Origin: Fistulifera solaris
Lineage: Eukaryota; Bacillariophyta; Bacillariophyceae; Naviculales; Stauroneidaceae
Direction of reading: 5' to 3'
Assembly (NCBI GenBank): GCA_030295235.1
Contig: AP026162.1
Coordinates: 62,001 to 126,000, forward strand
Length of the DNA stretch: 64,000 nucleotides
Under the pieces are notes generated by a model. That model had not been told where the DNA came from. It saw only the letters and a program-made list of their open reading frames with translations, and did not search any database. Positions 19,442-30,361 of the stretch are shown piece by piece. Numbering within the stretch: the first letter of the stretch is position 1; each line of letters opens with the position of its first letter. A program made the translations under genes and the position numbers.

Positions 19442-21236
19442 CTACCAAAATGAGTTTTTGCCTTTATCGATGGGCGGACTATCAATACAAGGTTTCCGAC
19501 TTGGTTTGTCACGGTAGTGACATTGGACCTCGGGCTCCCGAATGCAACAGTCCTGCATTGGTGGAACGCCTTCCACACCCACGCATTCGGCCTTGACGTA
19601 CCAGTCTCCCATTTGTTGCAAGAATTTTTGTTTATTGTCCTTGTTGTGAGTCCAGCTCATATGGAAGATATAAGGCTTTTCGGTCGTAAGAGTATTGGAC
19701 GCAAATTGTTTCATGTATTCTTTACGATTGTGATAATGGAAACCACCCGGAAACAGTTGCCCTTGAGGATCGTCGCGGCCCAATACCTTGACTTTGAGGC
19801 CCCGATCGCTGGCAAAATCCGCCAATAATGTCGTCAATGCCGATTGATGACTACCACTTTGTTGAATCACATCACCCATGCGCAAAAAGACAGAAAACAA
19901 GTACTCGGTTCGAGCATTGTGTCGAACGAAATAGAAGCCAGTGTTGGGAGAATAAGGAGCGTATCGACTACTGCGCGCCCCGTCATCTTGAAAATACAAA
20001 TCAAAATCTCCAATGGTCGGAATATTGTCCGCATGAAAGTATTCAAGAGGATTCTTGTACCAAACAATATCTACATCTTGAAACAACAAATCGTATCCCA
20101 ACATGTTGATCAATTGCACACAATACACTTTGGCCATCATCATGCCTGTCGGGAAAAAGGGACAAAACGACAAAACGAATGTTGAGTACAAAGAAGAGCT
20201 CGCAACACGCACACGATAGCTCGTTTTCAAACACACCGGCAAATACTTTATCACCATAAGCCCGCGCTGCTTTCTTGGGCATTTCACCAAAATCATCACC
20301 GACCGCAAAGGCGGTGACGCCCCACGTTTCAGCCAGTGCCATCATTTCATCATCGGTCGCAAACAACAGTACGCGCGACAAATCCAAATTCCGTGCCTTC
20401 GCACTACACACAAAATTGAGAAACAATTCCGATTGTCCGAAATTGCACACCATGACGACAATGGTATTCCCCGACCCCGCCGCCTGCTGCGCCAATGGCT
20501 TTAATCGTTCCAGTATACTCGGCAAACGCTCCAAATAATCCTTCAAAATCGGCCCATAATCATCCAATAAAGTTTGTGCGGCCGGCAAACCGGGAGAACG
20601 TCCGTTGGGTTGTTGATATTTCGAAACATACTGCATGGGGAACTTTCGATGCACTGCATTGTTGGAGTCTTTCGCAGGAGGCAAGCGTGTAAAATGATGA
20701 ACGTGAAAGCTTTCCCACTGCCCAACAATACTGACACATTGTCCTTTCCGTTCGGGTTTGATTAAAACAACTTGCATTTCGAGACAGTTCTGTGTGGCGG
20801 ATTGTGAATCGGAAAACATGGGCAATTTTCGGGGATCCGTCGTGGCTGTAGCCGGCAATGTATCTGGATGTGTAAACAACAGCATGACCTGATCATTTCC
20901 TGCTTTATTGGGAATATCCCAAGGTACACCAATGTCATATTGTTGAATAAAACTCGATCGATCGACCAAAGCAGCACCGGCTACTAATTGTCCGATCGAT
21001 TGTCTCGGAAAGACGTCCATTCCGGAAGTAAAGGAAACTCCAGTGACACTGCTGGTAAAACCATCACGAGATTGCTGCATGGATCCACCAAAGAAGACTC
21101 CGACTTGAAAAGCAAAGACGGCGACCAGAAAATGCGATAGTAAAGTGATCGGCGATATCAAACAGGAGCTAAGGAAGCGTTTGTTGTTCGCGTTGTTGTT
21201 GCGGGAATTCGAGGATACATTCGTTATCGTCACCAT
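19442..21236 (-). CDS. GT77-type nucleotide-diphospho-sugar transferase (copy 2)
   Basis: Paralogue of the gene at 1953..3701. Two exons, 21236-20237 and 20145-19442, are joined across a 91-nt intron (GTGTGT..GACAG) to give 567 residues. The layout is the same: a short cytosolic Asn-rich tail, an anchor at about residues 29-50 (ITLLSHFLVAVFAFQVGVFF), a stem, then the catalytic domain with MMAKVYCVQLINMLGYDLLF, the DVDIVW DxD, NTGFYFVR and the KPYIFHMSWTH segment. The C-terminal CCIREPEVQCHYRDKPSRKP matches copy 1 closely. The intron falls just before the AKVYCVQ motif, where copy 1 is continuous. It diverges from the GT92-like gene at 21614. Confidence 0.9.
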
Positions 21237-21613
21237 GGTTCATTAGAGTTTAGTCTGTGCTTATTAGATGATGAAAGGATGGTAGAATAGTGCCAGCAGG
21301 AAGAAACTTTGTTGTTAGTTTATTGCATTCATTCGCAACAAACAGAAAAATGCAAATGGATCGCGAGCGGGTCATTTTTCGCACTAATGTCGCTGCAGGT
21401 CGCAGCGGTATCTCAAACATAAGTCGAGTGTTACCTGTAAGACATAGTATTTTTATAATATAAGCAAAGATGTACATGAATGCCGATACGACAAGATAAT
21501 ATAAAATAGTTCAAACCACGGCATTTTTTTTATTCGACAACGAATGAATGTGAGCGTTGTTGTTATTCTGACAAAGTAGTGCCAATTACAAACGATAAGA
21601 AGTGATACATACG

Positions 21614-22917
21614 ATGATTCTTTGGAAACAAAAGCAAGTTATTCTTTGGTTTTCAGCCTTCTTTGTTCCTTTTTGACTCTGTTTAATTTTCGCTTGTCGC
21701 AAACCTACGTGAGTCTTACTTACAACAACAATGCAGCAAATGCAACAAACGATACCTTCTCAGCGAAAGTGAAAGCGCCTTTATATACACAACAAGAATC
21801 ATTTGCCGCATGTATCTTAGTATTGGATCAGAATCATCGACTGACAGAATGGATTGCTTATCATTACTTTGCGTTACCTTTACGCACACTCATTATTGCC
21901 TACGACCCAAAAAGTACACTACGAGCTCGAGAACTCGTACAACGATGGAAATCAGTTATCAATATTATTGAATGGGAAGATGATGACTATTTACCGCCGA
22001 ATTGGGCGGCAAATATGGCTCGTGTCAAAGGGAGTGTTGGAGTCCATCGACGTCGACAACCGCGCTTCATGAAAGAATGCACCAAAGTAGCTGCCTCCCA
22101 CAAAATAAAACGTGTCTTGCATGCCGATGTTGATGAATATTTGCGCATCAATCGCAACGTTGTGTCAACCGATTTTGTGAATGCGTCAGAACCAGGGCAT
22201 ATCACCAAATTTCTCAATCACCTCGAACACAAAAACAATACACTCTTTCCGGAATCATCCAACGGATACGGGAGAGCGTGTACCTGTTTCTCTCGCTATC
22301 ATTACGTACAAGTACTGAATGATCCGTCCAATGGGACGACGCACGAGTACAATAGTCCGGTATCTTCCTTTGTTGGAAAGGAACAAGAGGTTTATTTTGA
22401 CACATTACGGTATCCTTACCGCGCCGGATTCATTACGGGTCTGCCCAAGGGCATCATCAATTTAAAATACATTTCAAATCCGGAACTATCGAGAGCCAAG
22501 AACGATGTCCATTTGCCTTTGGGAAAGCAGTATTGCGAACGTCCCGATCTCAACACAACACTTTTCATATTCAATCACTACATTGGCAGTTACGAATCGT
22601 TCTTGTACAGTGTTCACAGCGATCCCCGCTACAATATGACACGAGACAAATGGGAAGAACGCGTATACGGAGGTGGGGGCATGCTCACGGGGCAAGATGC
22701 TTGGAAGGCTCTGCCGCCCGTGTTGGATGATACTATTGTCGAATGGTTGCCGGCGTTTTATCAATGGCAGTCGGATGAAGTGGCGAGTTGGCTACTACGA
22801 GACACTGGATTGCGGGCTGTGCTACCTGAGTTAATGGCACAGTATCCCGAAATTTCGAATTCGTATTATGATCGGGATGCAGAGAGGATACTGATTAACG
22901 CGTTGTCACATCGATGA
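21614..22917 (+). CDS. GT92/DUF23-like glycosyltransferase
   Basis: A type II membrane glycosyltransferase, 434 residues if one base is restored. The ATG at 21614 begins MILWKQKQVILWFSAFFVPF, a signal anchor. The frame then breaks in the T5 run at 21670-21674, and one more T continues into LTLFNFRLSQTYV and the whole catalytic domain. Features of the family are AACILVLDQNHRLTEWIAYH (donor-side strand), LIIAYDPKS, the acidic HADVDEYLRI (DxD-like) and FIFNHYIGSYESF. Several NxT/NxS sequons fit a Golgi lumenal protein. The GT92 assignment rests on these motifs; a related GT2-like family is possible. Confidence 0.78.
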
Positions 22918-23039
22918 ACGAAAATAAAGTACGAACTTATTGTTTAATTCGTTCTTGCACCTCAAAAATTCACAAAGCAATCAACATAAAATATAATAAG
23001 CTGTATCTTTAAAGCTTTTAAGAACCATGTAAAAGCGTA

Positions 23040-24529
23040 TTAATCTTCGTCGTCTTCATCGTCGTCATCTTCTTCATCCTCATCGTCGTCCACTTCCAAA
23101 ATAAGACTTTCCACGTAATCATCCAACTCGTCATCCGACAGTGAAGACGACGGCGTCAGCTTACTCAAGGGAATATCTATTCGGGTCGCCGATGTACGGA
23201 TTCGCGCGCGTTCGGCAACCTTTTCACCACCCGCCAGTTCATCCGGCCCGTAAATGCTCTCCATGGCTTTGTCTGATTTTGTGGCAACCACCAATATCTG
23301 TTGTTGGGGTGCCGGTAATAAGCTAAGAACAATGCTTGGCGGCTTGAGCAATAAAAAGTAGAGCATCTGCTTGATCAGCAACTGCACTTGTCGCGCTTGC
23401 AATACAAAGACCGCCGGCGCCCCCAACAATAAAATAGCCCGACTGGCTGGCGTCCGCCCACCGAACCAACCGAAAAACAAAAACAAACAAAAGCTCCGTA
23501 TCGACGCTTCCCAGTCAATGTTGAACTGCCGTTGTAGCTGTAGCTTGATTGACGTTTTGACCCCCGCGACGGCCACTTGACGAACACGCTCTCCTCGAGT
23601 TTGTGTGATCATGAGTCCCGACTGTTCCGCCGGTGCCATCGGATCGGCCAACAAGTTTTGTGCTTTGGAGCTAGTGAGTAGTTCCGTTTTCCATTGGGCT
23701 TGAATGCGTTCGGCTTGTTGACGAATCTGTTCAGAAATGAGCGATGAATCGTTGCTGGGTTGCACTTCAATCTCTTCATCAGAGTCATCCGATGATGCAG
23801 TCGACCGCGATGGAAGAGAGAGGCGGCATTTTGATACAATGCCGCTTCGTTGGCAGCGTACGCCTCTAGCAATTGAGCAGTCGTCCAGTGTGGTATCTCT
23901 TGTTGCAATTGCGGCAAGAATTTCGGGTCAATCGGTGGAACCATATCGAGTTGCAAGACGAGTCCGAACGCGTTATCCTCATCCATTTCGTCGTCCTCTT
24001 CGTCATCATCTTCATCTTCTATTAAATCATCGACGATGGTCGTGTCCGGCAATCGCTTCCCACGCCATATCAATTCCATTGTGGACACAGGAGGTTTGCT
24101 AGGTAATTGCCGACGAATAGTCTCTTTCAGCGAAGCAATGTCACGACTTCGATTTGCGTTCAGTTCAAGGGAATGATCCAGTACTTTAAATCCTGTTGCC
24201 GTTTGAACTGTAACAGTTACCGCTTTTTGTGAGGCTGGACTTTTCTTTGATGCTTGTTTCGCATCCTCTTCTTCCTCTTCGTCCTCATCTTCTTCGTTAT
24301 TCTCGTTGACAGCTTTATTTTCTTGCGTTGCTGACGCCTCTTCGTCTTCTACGACTCCCTCTTGCATACTCGCACCTCCACGAACGAGCCAAGCAGTATC
24401 TCTTTGAGTAAAAGAAAGTGTCCGATAAGTCGCTCGAGAAACGAAAGGTCGATAAGCTTCGGTAGTCGATTGTTGCATGTTTACTGTGTACACGAACAAC
24501 AGCACAGTTATCCGTGATATTGCCGTCAT
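23040..24529 (-). CDS. Secretory ubiquitin-like-domain membrane protein, unknown function
   Basis: About 496 residues. An N-terminal signal peptide (SRITVLLFVYTVNMQQSTTEA) precedes a very acidic stretch. A ubiquitin-like domain follows (VTVTVQTATGFKVLDHSLEL, SLKETIRRQLP, MELIWRGKRLPDTT), with an acidic insert, then a helical region and two hydrophobic segments (SFCLFLFFGWFGG; AILLLGAPAVFVL and LLIKQMLYFLLL). The C-terminus is a run of Asp/Glu. The frame shifts once near 23815-23830; one extra base there links SLF.. to RSTASSDDSDEEIEV. I know no characterised protein with a signal peptide, ubiquitin-like fold and C-terminal membrane segments in this order. ER ubiquitin-like proteins of the HERP type are a loose analogy only, since they lack the signal peptide. 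Confidence 0.65.
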
Positions 24530-25586
24530 TCTTTATTGTTTTGTATGAAGAGAGTTACAGGATTATGTTACGATTCGCTTTCTTGTTAAAATGATTTGAT
24601 AAATAACATCATCGTCTTTTATTGTCGCGTCCGCCTCGAGGGAAAAAAGCCGACGACCTTCCACCTTCCACGTGTTGGTGAAAGCTGCACGTTGCGCGAC
24701 GTAGTACGTAGTTTTATTTTTTAGAATGTGTTACCTGGTAAGGTTACGGATAAGGATTTCACGACTGCATTTCAGTCACGTATCAAATTTTCCGACTCGT
24801 TTTTCAATTGCTAAAATCATCAACATTCTCTGCAACCTGCAATGCACGTCATAAGATTTTGATGTCGAAAATGGACTCATAGATTATTTAGCCCTAGTTA
24901 CTAGTTACTTTTAGAACCAAGTGGAACCTCAAATTTACCACGACTGATACCTTCAGTCATGAGTCCGTAGTCGCTGCGGAACTCAAAACTGTCGTCGTAG
25001 GTTGTAGTGGAGCTCATCATTGTCATGCCGAAGTGTCATCGGCACGGCGAAATACTACGTACGTTATGATCTAGCTACATAAGATAGTTATTGGAAATTG
25101 GAAAAGGCTTTATGTCGTTGAGTGCAAGAAGCAGAAAGTAGGAAGTCGTATCTAAATCTCTAAAATTAGAAAGATCGAAGATCGAAGAGAATTCGCTTCA
25201 ACCTTCAACTTCAAATGATATTGAAAATTTAGCCGCGGCCGGCGCGGGGGATAAATAAAATTTACAGTAAGCCGAACTCAACTCGAAAGAGAGAAGAGAG
25301 GCTCTTATTTTGAGCGATAAGGTACGTAGTAGATGGTAGTGACAGAGTGACAGAGTGATAGTCCAGAGTCCAGAGTGCAAAGTGCATACGTAGTGCGTAG
25401 TGCGCCACGGAACCCGAACCTCGATCGTTTGTGCTCGTTTTGGCATGTCGGCACAGAGCACACAGAGGTTGATGGCGTATCGCTGCATCGCCAACAACAC
25501 GATCGACATTCTCATCACCTTGTTATCTGTTAAACTACCAAGTCTCTCTCTCTGCAGAGTCCTTGCTTTGTAAAACGGTTCTGTTC
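24530..25586. other. Intergenic region between divergent genes
   Basis: About 1.06 kb. It contains the 19-base word TCACGACTGCATTTCAGTC (24759-24777), which is also present at 57425-57443, and short tandem words such as GACAGAGT and CCAGAGT (25340-25385). No gene or transposon ends were found. Confidence 0.45.
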
Positions 25587-26795
25587 ATGGCTCGATATTA
25601 CTTATTGAAACACACGGGTAGCGATAACCGAAAACGCAATCGAAAGCGCAGCCATGTTGTCGGATTCGTTCTTCTCTTTCTTGTGGCCATCCAACTTTCC
25701 ATGTCTTTCCTATTCGATCAGGAGAAAGTAGCAGGAAGCGTTCCTCCGGCCTGCCAAGAAATGGTTCCGGGTGAACTTATTCTACGGGAGCGGACCAATC
25801 AGTCAGCACTTTCTGAAATCAAAAATTGGCCAAAACATCCGGATGAGAAAAGCATCTGCTTTTGGGACTCCAATTGGTTATTGCATCAACATTTACCACA
25901 CGCAATGCAGTGGATATACCGCTGTTGGACCATCTGGGAAAAGTATCCGGGGGAGAAGGTGCTCCTCAAAAATCCAGATGATTGGAAAGTAAAAGTCACC
26001 CGTTATTTGACCAAGATCTTCAACCCATATTCGAAGGGTGAATTCATTGATGGGATGTTGTCGGCAATGGAGGAAGCCTTCGATGTAAAATTACTCTTAT
26101 CGAATGAAATTAGCAAACATGATCGACAATATGCCATCGATGCCAAAAGTGAAACTTGTGGAGGAAATCACTGCATGCGTCGACAAGATGCGTGGAAATG
26201 GACCGAGGGTATAATACGGCATGAAAATCTGCACGAGGAGAGAATCGGCTGCAAAGGACCAGTACGGATAGGAATCTTGAATCGAGCTCATGACAACGGT
26301 CGCTCCATATTGAATGCAGGGCGTATCATGGAGAAATTGAGGCATGAATACGGTCAAAATGTTCGTGTTGACGAAAGTACAATGGACGGAAAATCCTTTC
26401 GCGAGCAAATTGGTTGGTTTGCCTCCCATGATATCATTTTTACAGGCCATGGAGCTCAGGAGACGAGTTTGCCTTTCATGCCCCGCTGTGGCGTTATTAT
26501 GGAGATATTTCCATTCGGCTATTACGTCCCTCATAAATTTGGATCTTTGGCCGATTCAACTCACGTCCGTCATTATTCGATGTACGACAACAACACGACA
26601 GATCCAATTGCGGATACACAGGCGAAAATCGACCGTTATGCAGACCGAGTCAATGTGCGGGCGGCGAATTTTTGTCCTGCTGCGGATAGCATCGTGCATT
26701 ACATTTCGACCGCTATTCGCGATTGGGAATTGTGCTGCAAAGATGTCGAAGAAAGCTTCAATTTTAGTGTAGGATCTAGCACTTCGATAAAATAG
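25587..26795 (+). CDS. GT61 glycosyltransferase (DUF563)
   Basis: A type II membrane protein of 402 residues. A basic head (RKRNRKRSH) is followed by an anchor VVGFVLLFLVAIQLSMSFLF. The C-terminal half carries the GT61 signature: IGILNRAHDNGRSILNAGRI, a strand VRVDESTMDGKSF, IIFTGHGAQETSLPFMPRCG (the glycine-rich nucleotide-sugar site), then VIMEIFPFGYYVPHKFG. GT61 includes plant xylosyltransferases and the EGF-domain O-GlcNAc transferase; the donor here cannot be told. The ATG at 25587 is the first in frame. The frame is intact with no intron. Confidence 0.85.
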   Translation: MARYYLLKHTGSDNRKRNRKRSHVVGFVLLFLVAIQLSMSFLFDQEKVAGSVPPACQEMVPGELILRERTNQSALSEIKNWPKHPDEKSICFWDSNWLLHQHLPHAMQWIYRCWTIWEKYPGEKVLLKNPDDWKVKVTRYLTKIFNPYSKGEFIDGMLSAMEEAFDVKLLLSNEISKHDRQYAIDAKSETCGGNHCMRRQDAWKWTEGIIRHENLHEERIGCKGPVRIGILNRAHDNGRSILNAGRIMEKLRHEYGQNVRVDESTMDGKSFREQIGWFASHDIIFTGHGAQETSLPFMPRCGVIMEIFPFGYYVPHKFGSLADSTHVRHYSMYDNNTTDPIADTQAKIDRYADRVNVRAANFCPAADSIVHYISTAIRDWELCCKDVEESFNFSVGSSTSIK

Positions 26796-27067
26796 GTCTA
26801 TACCGGTAGTTAGAAATGTTTGTTTTTTCACGACTTTATTTTTTGCATCGCATCAGTCTTTGCGGCTGTTGTATTCTTAACCTTACGGAGTATTTGTATT
26901 CGGTGGCAATGCCGGGACTGAAGTAGCGTTGGGTCGTGTCGTAGAAAAAAGTAATCTACTATTTGTGTTCGACTAAATGGATCGACGCGTCTTCAGCATC
27001 GCATTTATTTTTCACACTTCATCAAAACCCATTATAATGCTAAATCGCATCTATTAATCACGATATC

Positions 27068-28131
27068 ATGAGCATTGTCTCCATTTCTTACAACGATCTC
27101 GTCGAGCAAAAGCAGGAGACGCTTTTAAGTGCTACAGAAAAAGCCTTCGGACCGCAAGGACTGGGGATAATCGTGATACGAGATGTGCCCGAATTTGCTA
27201 CTTTGCGGCAACGCGTGCTGGAAGAAGCGGCGCAGTTGGGAGATTTGGGAAAGACGAATAACGCTACCAATGTGTTAGATGACTGTATTTCTCCGGAATC
27301 GAATTATAGTACAGGCTGGTCTCACGGGAAAGAACAACTGACACAGGGTGTACCCGATACCAGCAAGGGAAGTTTTTATGCGAATCCGCTCGTACCGAAC
27401 TTGCTAGAAGCTGTGTTGCAACGGGATACTATCAAAGGCATCAAGGAGGAGGAGCTACGAAAACAAGCAAATGACAATCCTTCCTTCTTCGCACCCAATG
27501 TCTTCCCTCGAGCTTGTCCGGAATTGGAGCCGGCATTGACATCCATGGGGAAACTCATTCATCACGTGGGCTGTCTGGTAGCTCGAGCCTGTCAAGACTA
27601 CTGTCGCGAGAAACATGGGTTATCCATTCCACTGCATAGTATCATTGCTCAGTCACTCAATTGCAAGGCACGGTTACTGCATTATTACGATGAACCCAAC
27701 AACGGTAACGAATGGTGGTGCGGATGGCATAAGGATCACGGCGCTTTAACTGGCTTGGTACCGTGCATGTATCGAAAAGAAGGACAAGAAATCAAAGTGA
27801 AAGAACCATCGCTCTACATTCAAAACAGAAACGGAGAGAATATTGGTGTATCGTGGCCGGCTGATTGTCTTGCATTTCAACTCGGAGAGACCTTTCAAAT
27901 TCTCACCAACGGCCTCTTGGAGGCGACACCCCATGCCGTGAAACGAGTTGGGGAAGGTTGTACTCGTGAGGCTCTAGCCGTCTTTTGCAGCCGGACTTTG
28001 ATTTTCCGCTCACCACCAATTACACGGAAGAAGTTTTGTCGTCCACAGTTCGTCCTCTCAAACAACGGTATCGCCCGGGCTGTACGTTCGGAGAGTTTCA
28101 CAATGCGACCGTGCAAGCTTTTCAAGCCTAG
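27068..28131 (+). CDS. 2-oxoglutarate/Fe(II) dioxygenase-like protein
   Basis: A 354-residue oxygenase of the isopenicillin-N-synthase-like superfamily. The iron triad is visible: GWHKDHGALTGLVP supplies His and Asp, and EATPHAVKRV supplies the distal His. An N-terminal segment (IVIRDVPEFATLRQRVLEEA) matches the DIOX_N pattern. The frame breaks at the CC of 27991-27992; one extra C turns it into VFCSPDFDFPLTTNYTEEVL, which ends at TAG 28129-28131 after KQRYRPGCTFGEFHNATVQA. The uncorrected frame would run on to 28291 with unrelated sequence. The substrate is unknown. It converges with the LRR gene 166 bp away. Confidence 0.8.
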
Positions 28132-28297
28132 AACGTTTGTGTTTCACAAAAGTTTGAATTTTGATTATAGGATAACTATTTTAAATTTTAAGTATGCCAT
28201 CTACATGGCTTATCGGTTTTTTAATAAATTATTCATTCGATTGATCACTATAGTCACTCTGCATTGCCTCCTTCTGGGCTCCGTAAAGTGAACCCCT

Positions 28298-29338
28298 CTA
28301 AGCCGCATGACTGATTCCCGTTCGACTTTTCATAGTCTCGGCATCGATCTTGTTTTTATAGGCGGCAGGTGCCATTAAAGGAATGCGTTCAAGAGCGACA
28401 TTCTGCTGCAACATTTCTGCCAAAGCATCGAATCCAGCGTTCGAGATCTTGACATTTCCCCACAAGCGGAGCATCTTGATACTTCTGTTGTCTGCCAATG
28501 CGGTCGCAATGACAATGCAACCTTCATCAGTGAGGCTGTTGCAAGACAAATCGAGTTTCTCCAAAGACTGGTTCAAGCCAATGGCCTTGGCAATGTGGTC
28601 GGCACTTTCGTCATTGAGGCCACAATGCGGTAGTGCAAGAGCCTTGATGCTTGGGGCAGTCTTGATAGCTTCGGCGAGTGCCTCAAAGTCATCAAGATCC
28701 AGCGCAAGACGGTTCAACGTGAGCTCATTCATTTTAGGCGCCGAGATCAAGGACGCCAGCGCCAGTCCCCGCACGATAACTTTGACAGGCTGACTTGCAG
28801 CAACACTGCCCACAAGACTGACACGTCGACGGCGCGTCACCTCAATCTTGACCTTTTCAAGATTCGGAATAGTCGAGAGCGCTTTGATGAAATCGTCCAT
28901 GACAATTGAGTCATCGTTCAAGCAAAAGTCAGTGAGATTGAAACCCGTCAATGTAGGGTGGTTTTCAATCGCCTTGGAAATAATGGCGAAGTCTTCCGCA
29001 GTGCCCTGCAAATCCAAGCAGCCAAATTCAAGAAACTCGATCTTGTTTGCGTTCTTCAGAAAGTCGGCGAGGACTTTGACAGGGACGCTGGCGTGCCAAA
29101 TGTGAGCCTCTGTGAGAGCCGGCAATGCACCGATGGTAGAGAAGAAATCCTCCATGTAGTTCTCGTCCATGCAGGGTAAGAAATCACGGTCGAGGCGAAT
29201 ATAGTCGACAACCGTGTTCGACGACAGTGCTTCAATCAAATCCGACATGCTAGCGGCATAGGCTTCGGGGCTCTCTGTGAGACGAAGCTCCCTAAGCTCG
29301 GGATCGTTGTTTCTGAGTTGCTCACAGATAGAAGTCAT
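28298..29338 (-). CDS. Leucine-rich repeat protein (RNI-like)
   Basis: A 346-residue protein made mostly of ribonuclease-inhibitor-type leucine-rich repeats, e.g. IKALALPHCGLNDESADHIA, LEKLDLSCNSLTDEGCIVIA and IKMLRLWGNVKISNAGFDAL. No other domain, signal peptide or membrane segment is seen, so it is probably a cytosolic or nuclear scaffold. I chose the ATG at 29338 (MTSICEQ); the frame is open about 190 bases further, but that part is not repeat-like. Such proteins are common in diatoms and their role is undefined. Confidence 0.75.
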   Translation of the reverse strand: MTSICEQLRNNDPELRELRLTESPEAYAASMSDLIEALSSNTVVDYIRLDRDFLPCMDENYMEDFFSTIGALPALTEAHIWHASVPVKVLADFLKNANKIEFLEFGCLDLQGTAEDFAIISKAIENHPTLTGFNLTDFCLNDDSIVMDDFIKALSTIPNLEKVKIEVTRRRRVSLVGSVAASQPVKVIVRGLALASLISAPKMNELTLNRLALDLDDFEALAEAIKTAPSIKALALPHCGLNDESADHIAKAIGLNQSLEKLDLSCNSLTDEGCIVIATALADNRSIKMLRLWGNVKISNAGFDALAEMLQQNVALERIPLMAPAAYKNKIDAETMKSRTGISHAA

Positions 29339-30361
29339 GATTGCTTTTGTTGCTGATAATGAGAGTCTCTTAAGATTCAATGAAGAGAAATCAGCGGTTG
29401 TCGATTTTATGAAGAATGACCACAACCAACGTTCTCGCGTCATCAACATCAAGAAGACCGCGACCGCAAACCTTTTGTCACTCGCGGTTCGGGTTTCGGA
29501 TTGAAAGGAAATGACTGCGAACACTTGGTAGTAGATTACTGTAGATCGTAGACATTAAAGTGTTCGACGCTTTTTCTATTTCTAGTTTCTCGTTTTTATC
29601 ATAGCCTAAAAGCGAAGGCATATGACTAATGACCTCGTTACTCGTTACTCACTCTACTTTTCGCATTGAAATCTTATATTCCCAGCAAGATATTATTCGT
29701 CGTTTTCCATAGTACAATGTATAATCAACAATTCACGGAATGCCGATTTTGTCCATTAGTTTAATCAGTACAGAAGCATCTTCTGCGCCTATGTAGTATG
29801 CGAGATATAGTAAAGTTATGTTGGGGAGGAGTCATTGTGGATTTCGTGAATGAATTTCGAATGAGTCATGGATCAACAGAGGCCTATAGAGCATTATTTT
29901 TTTGTAGAAGAAACCCCATTTTCACTTTAAGCGTATAATTCATTCTTGACATACCTATACCGGTAATAGGATGACCTATTGCTATAGTTGTGTTAAAGAT
30001 ACTCCGTAAGCAAGATGGAAATGCCGATACCCTTCTCGCTCTTTTCTCTAGTTTAGTTCGTTTTTCTGCATGCATCAATCATCAAGGGCTATGAGTTATT
30101 TGTTAGTTATTTGGTCGATTGGGTCACCTGGCGCCTGCGAGCTTATTAGACTATCATTCCTTTGCTTTACGCTTCGCATTTTTGCGCTCGGGATAGCAGT
30201 ACCAGTGCGATACAATCGGATAGCAACATTTTGTTTGACACACACGCGCGACGAAAGCACACACGCGTTCACGTTTGTTGCCATTTTACTTCAAAAGATC
30301 TTGATCAAGATTGCTAGCTAAATCGTTCAGTCATTGCTTCCGATCAAACTCTTCGTACAAG
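29339..30361. other. Intergenic region between divergent genes
   Basis: About 1.02 kb of AT-rich sequence between the LRR gene and the ABCG gene. I see no RNA gene, no repeat with clear ends and no convincing coding frame. Short minus-strand frames near 29884..30078 and 30096..30284 have no domain. Confidence 0.45.
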
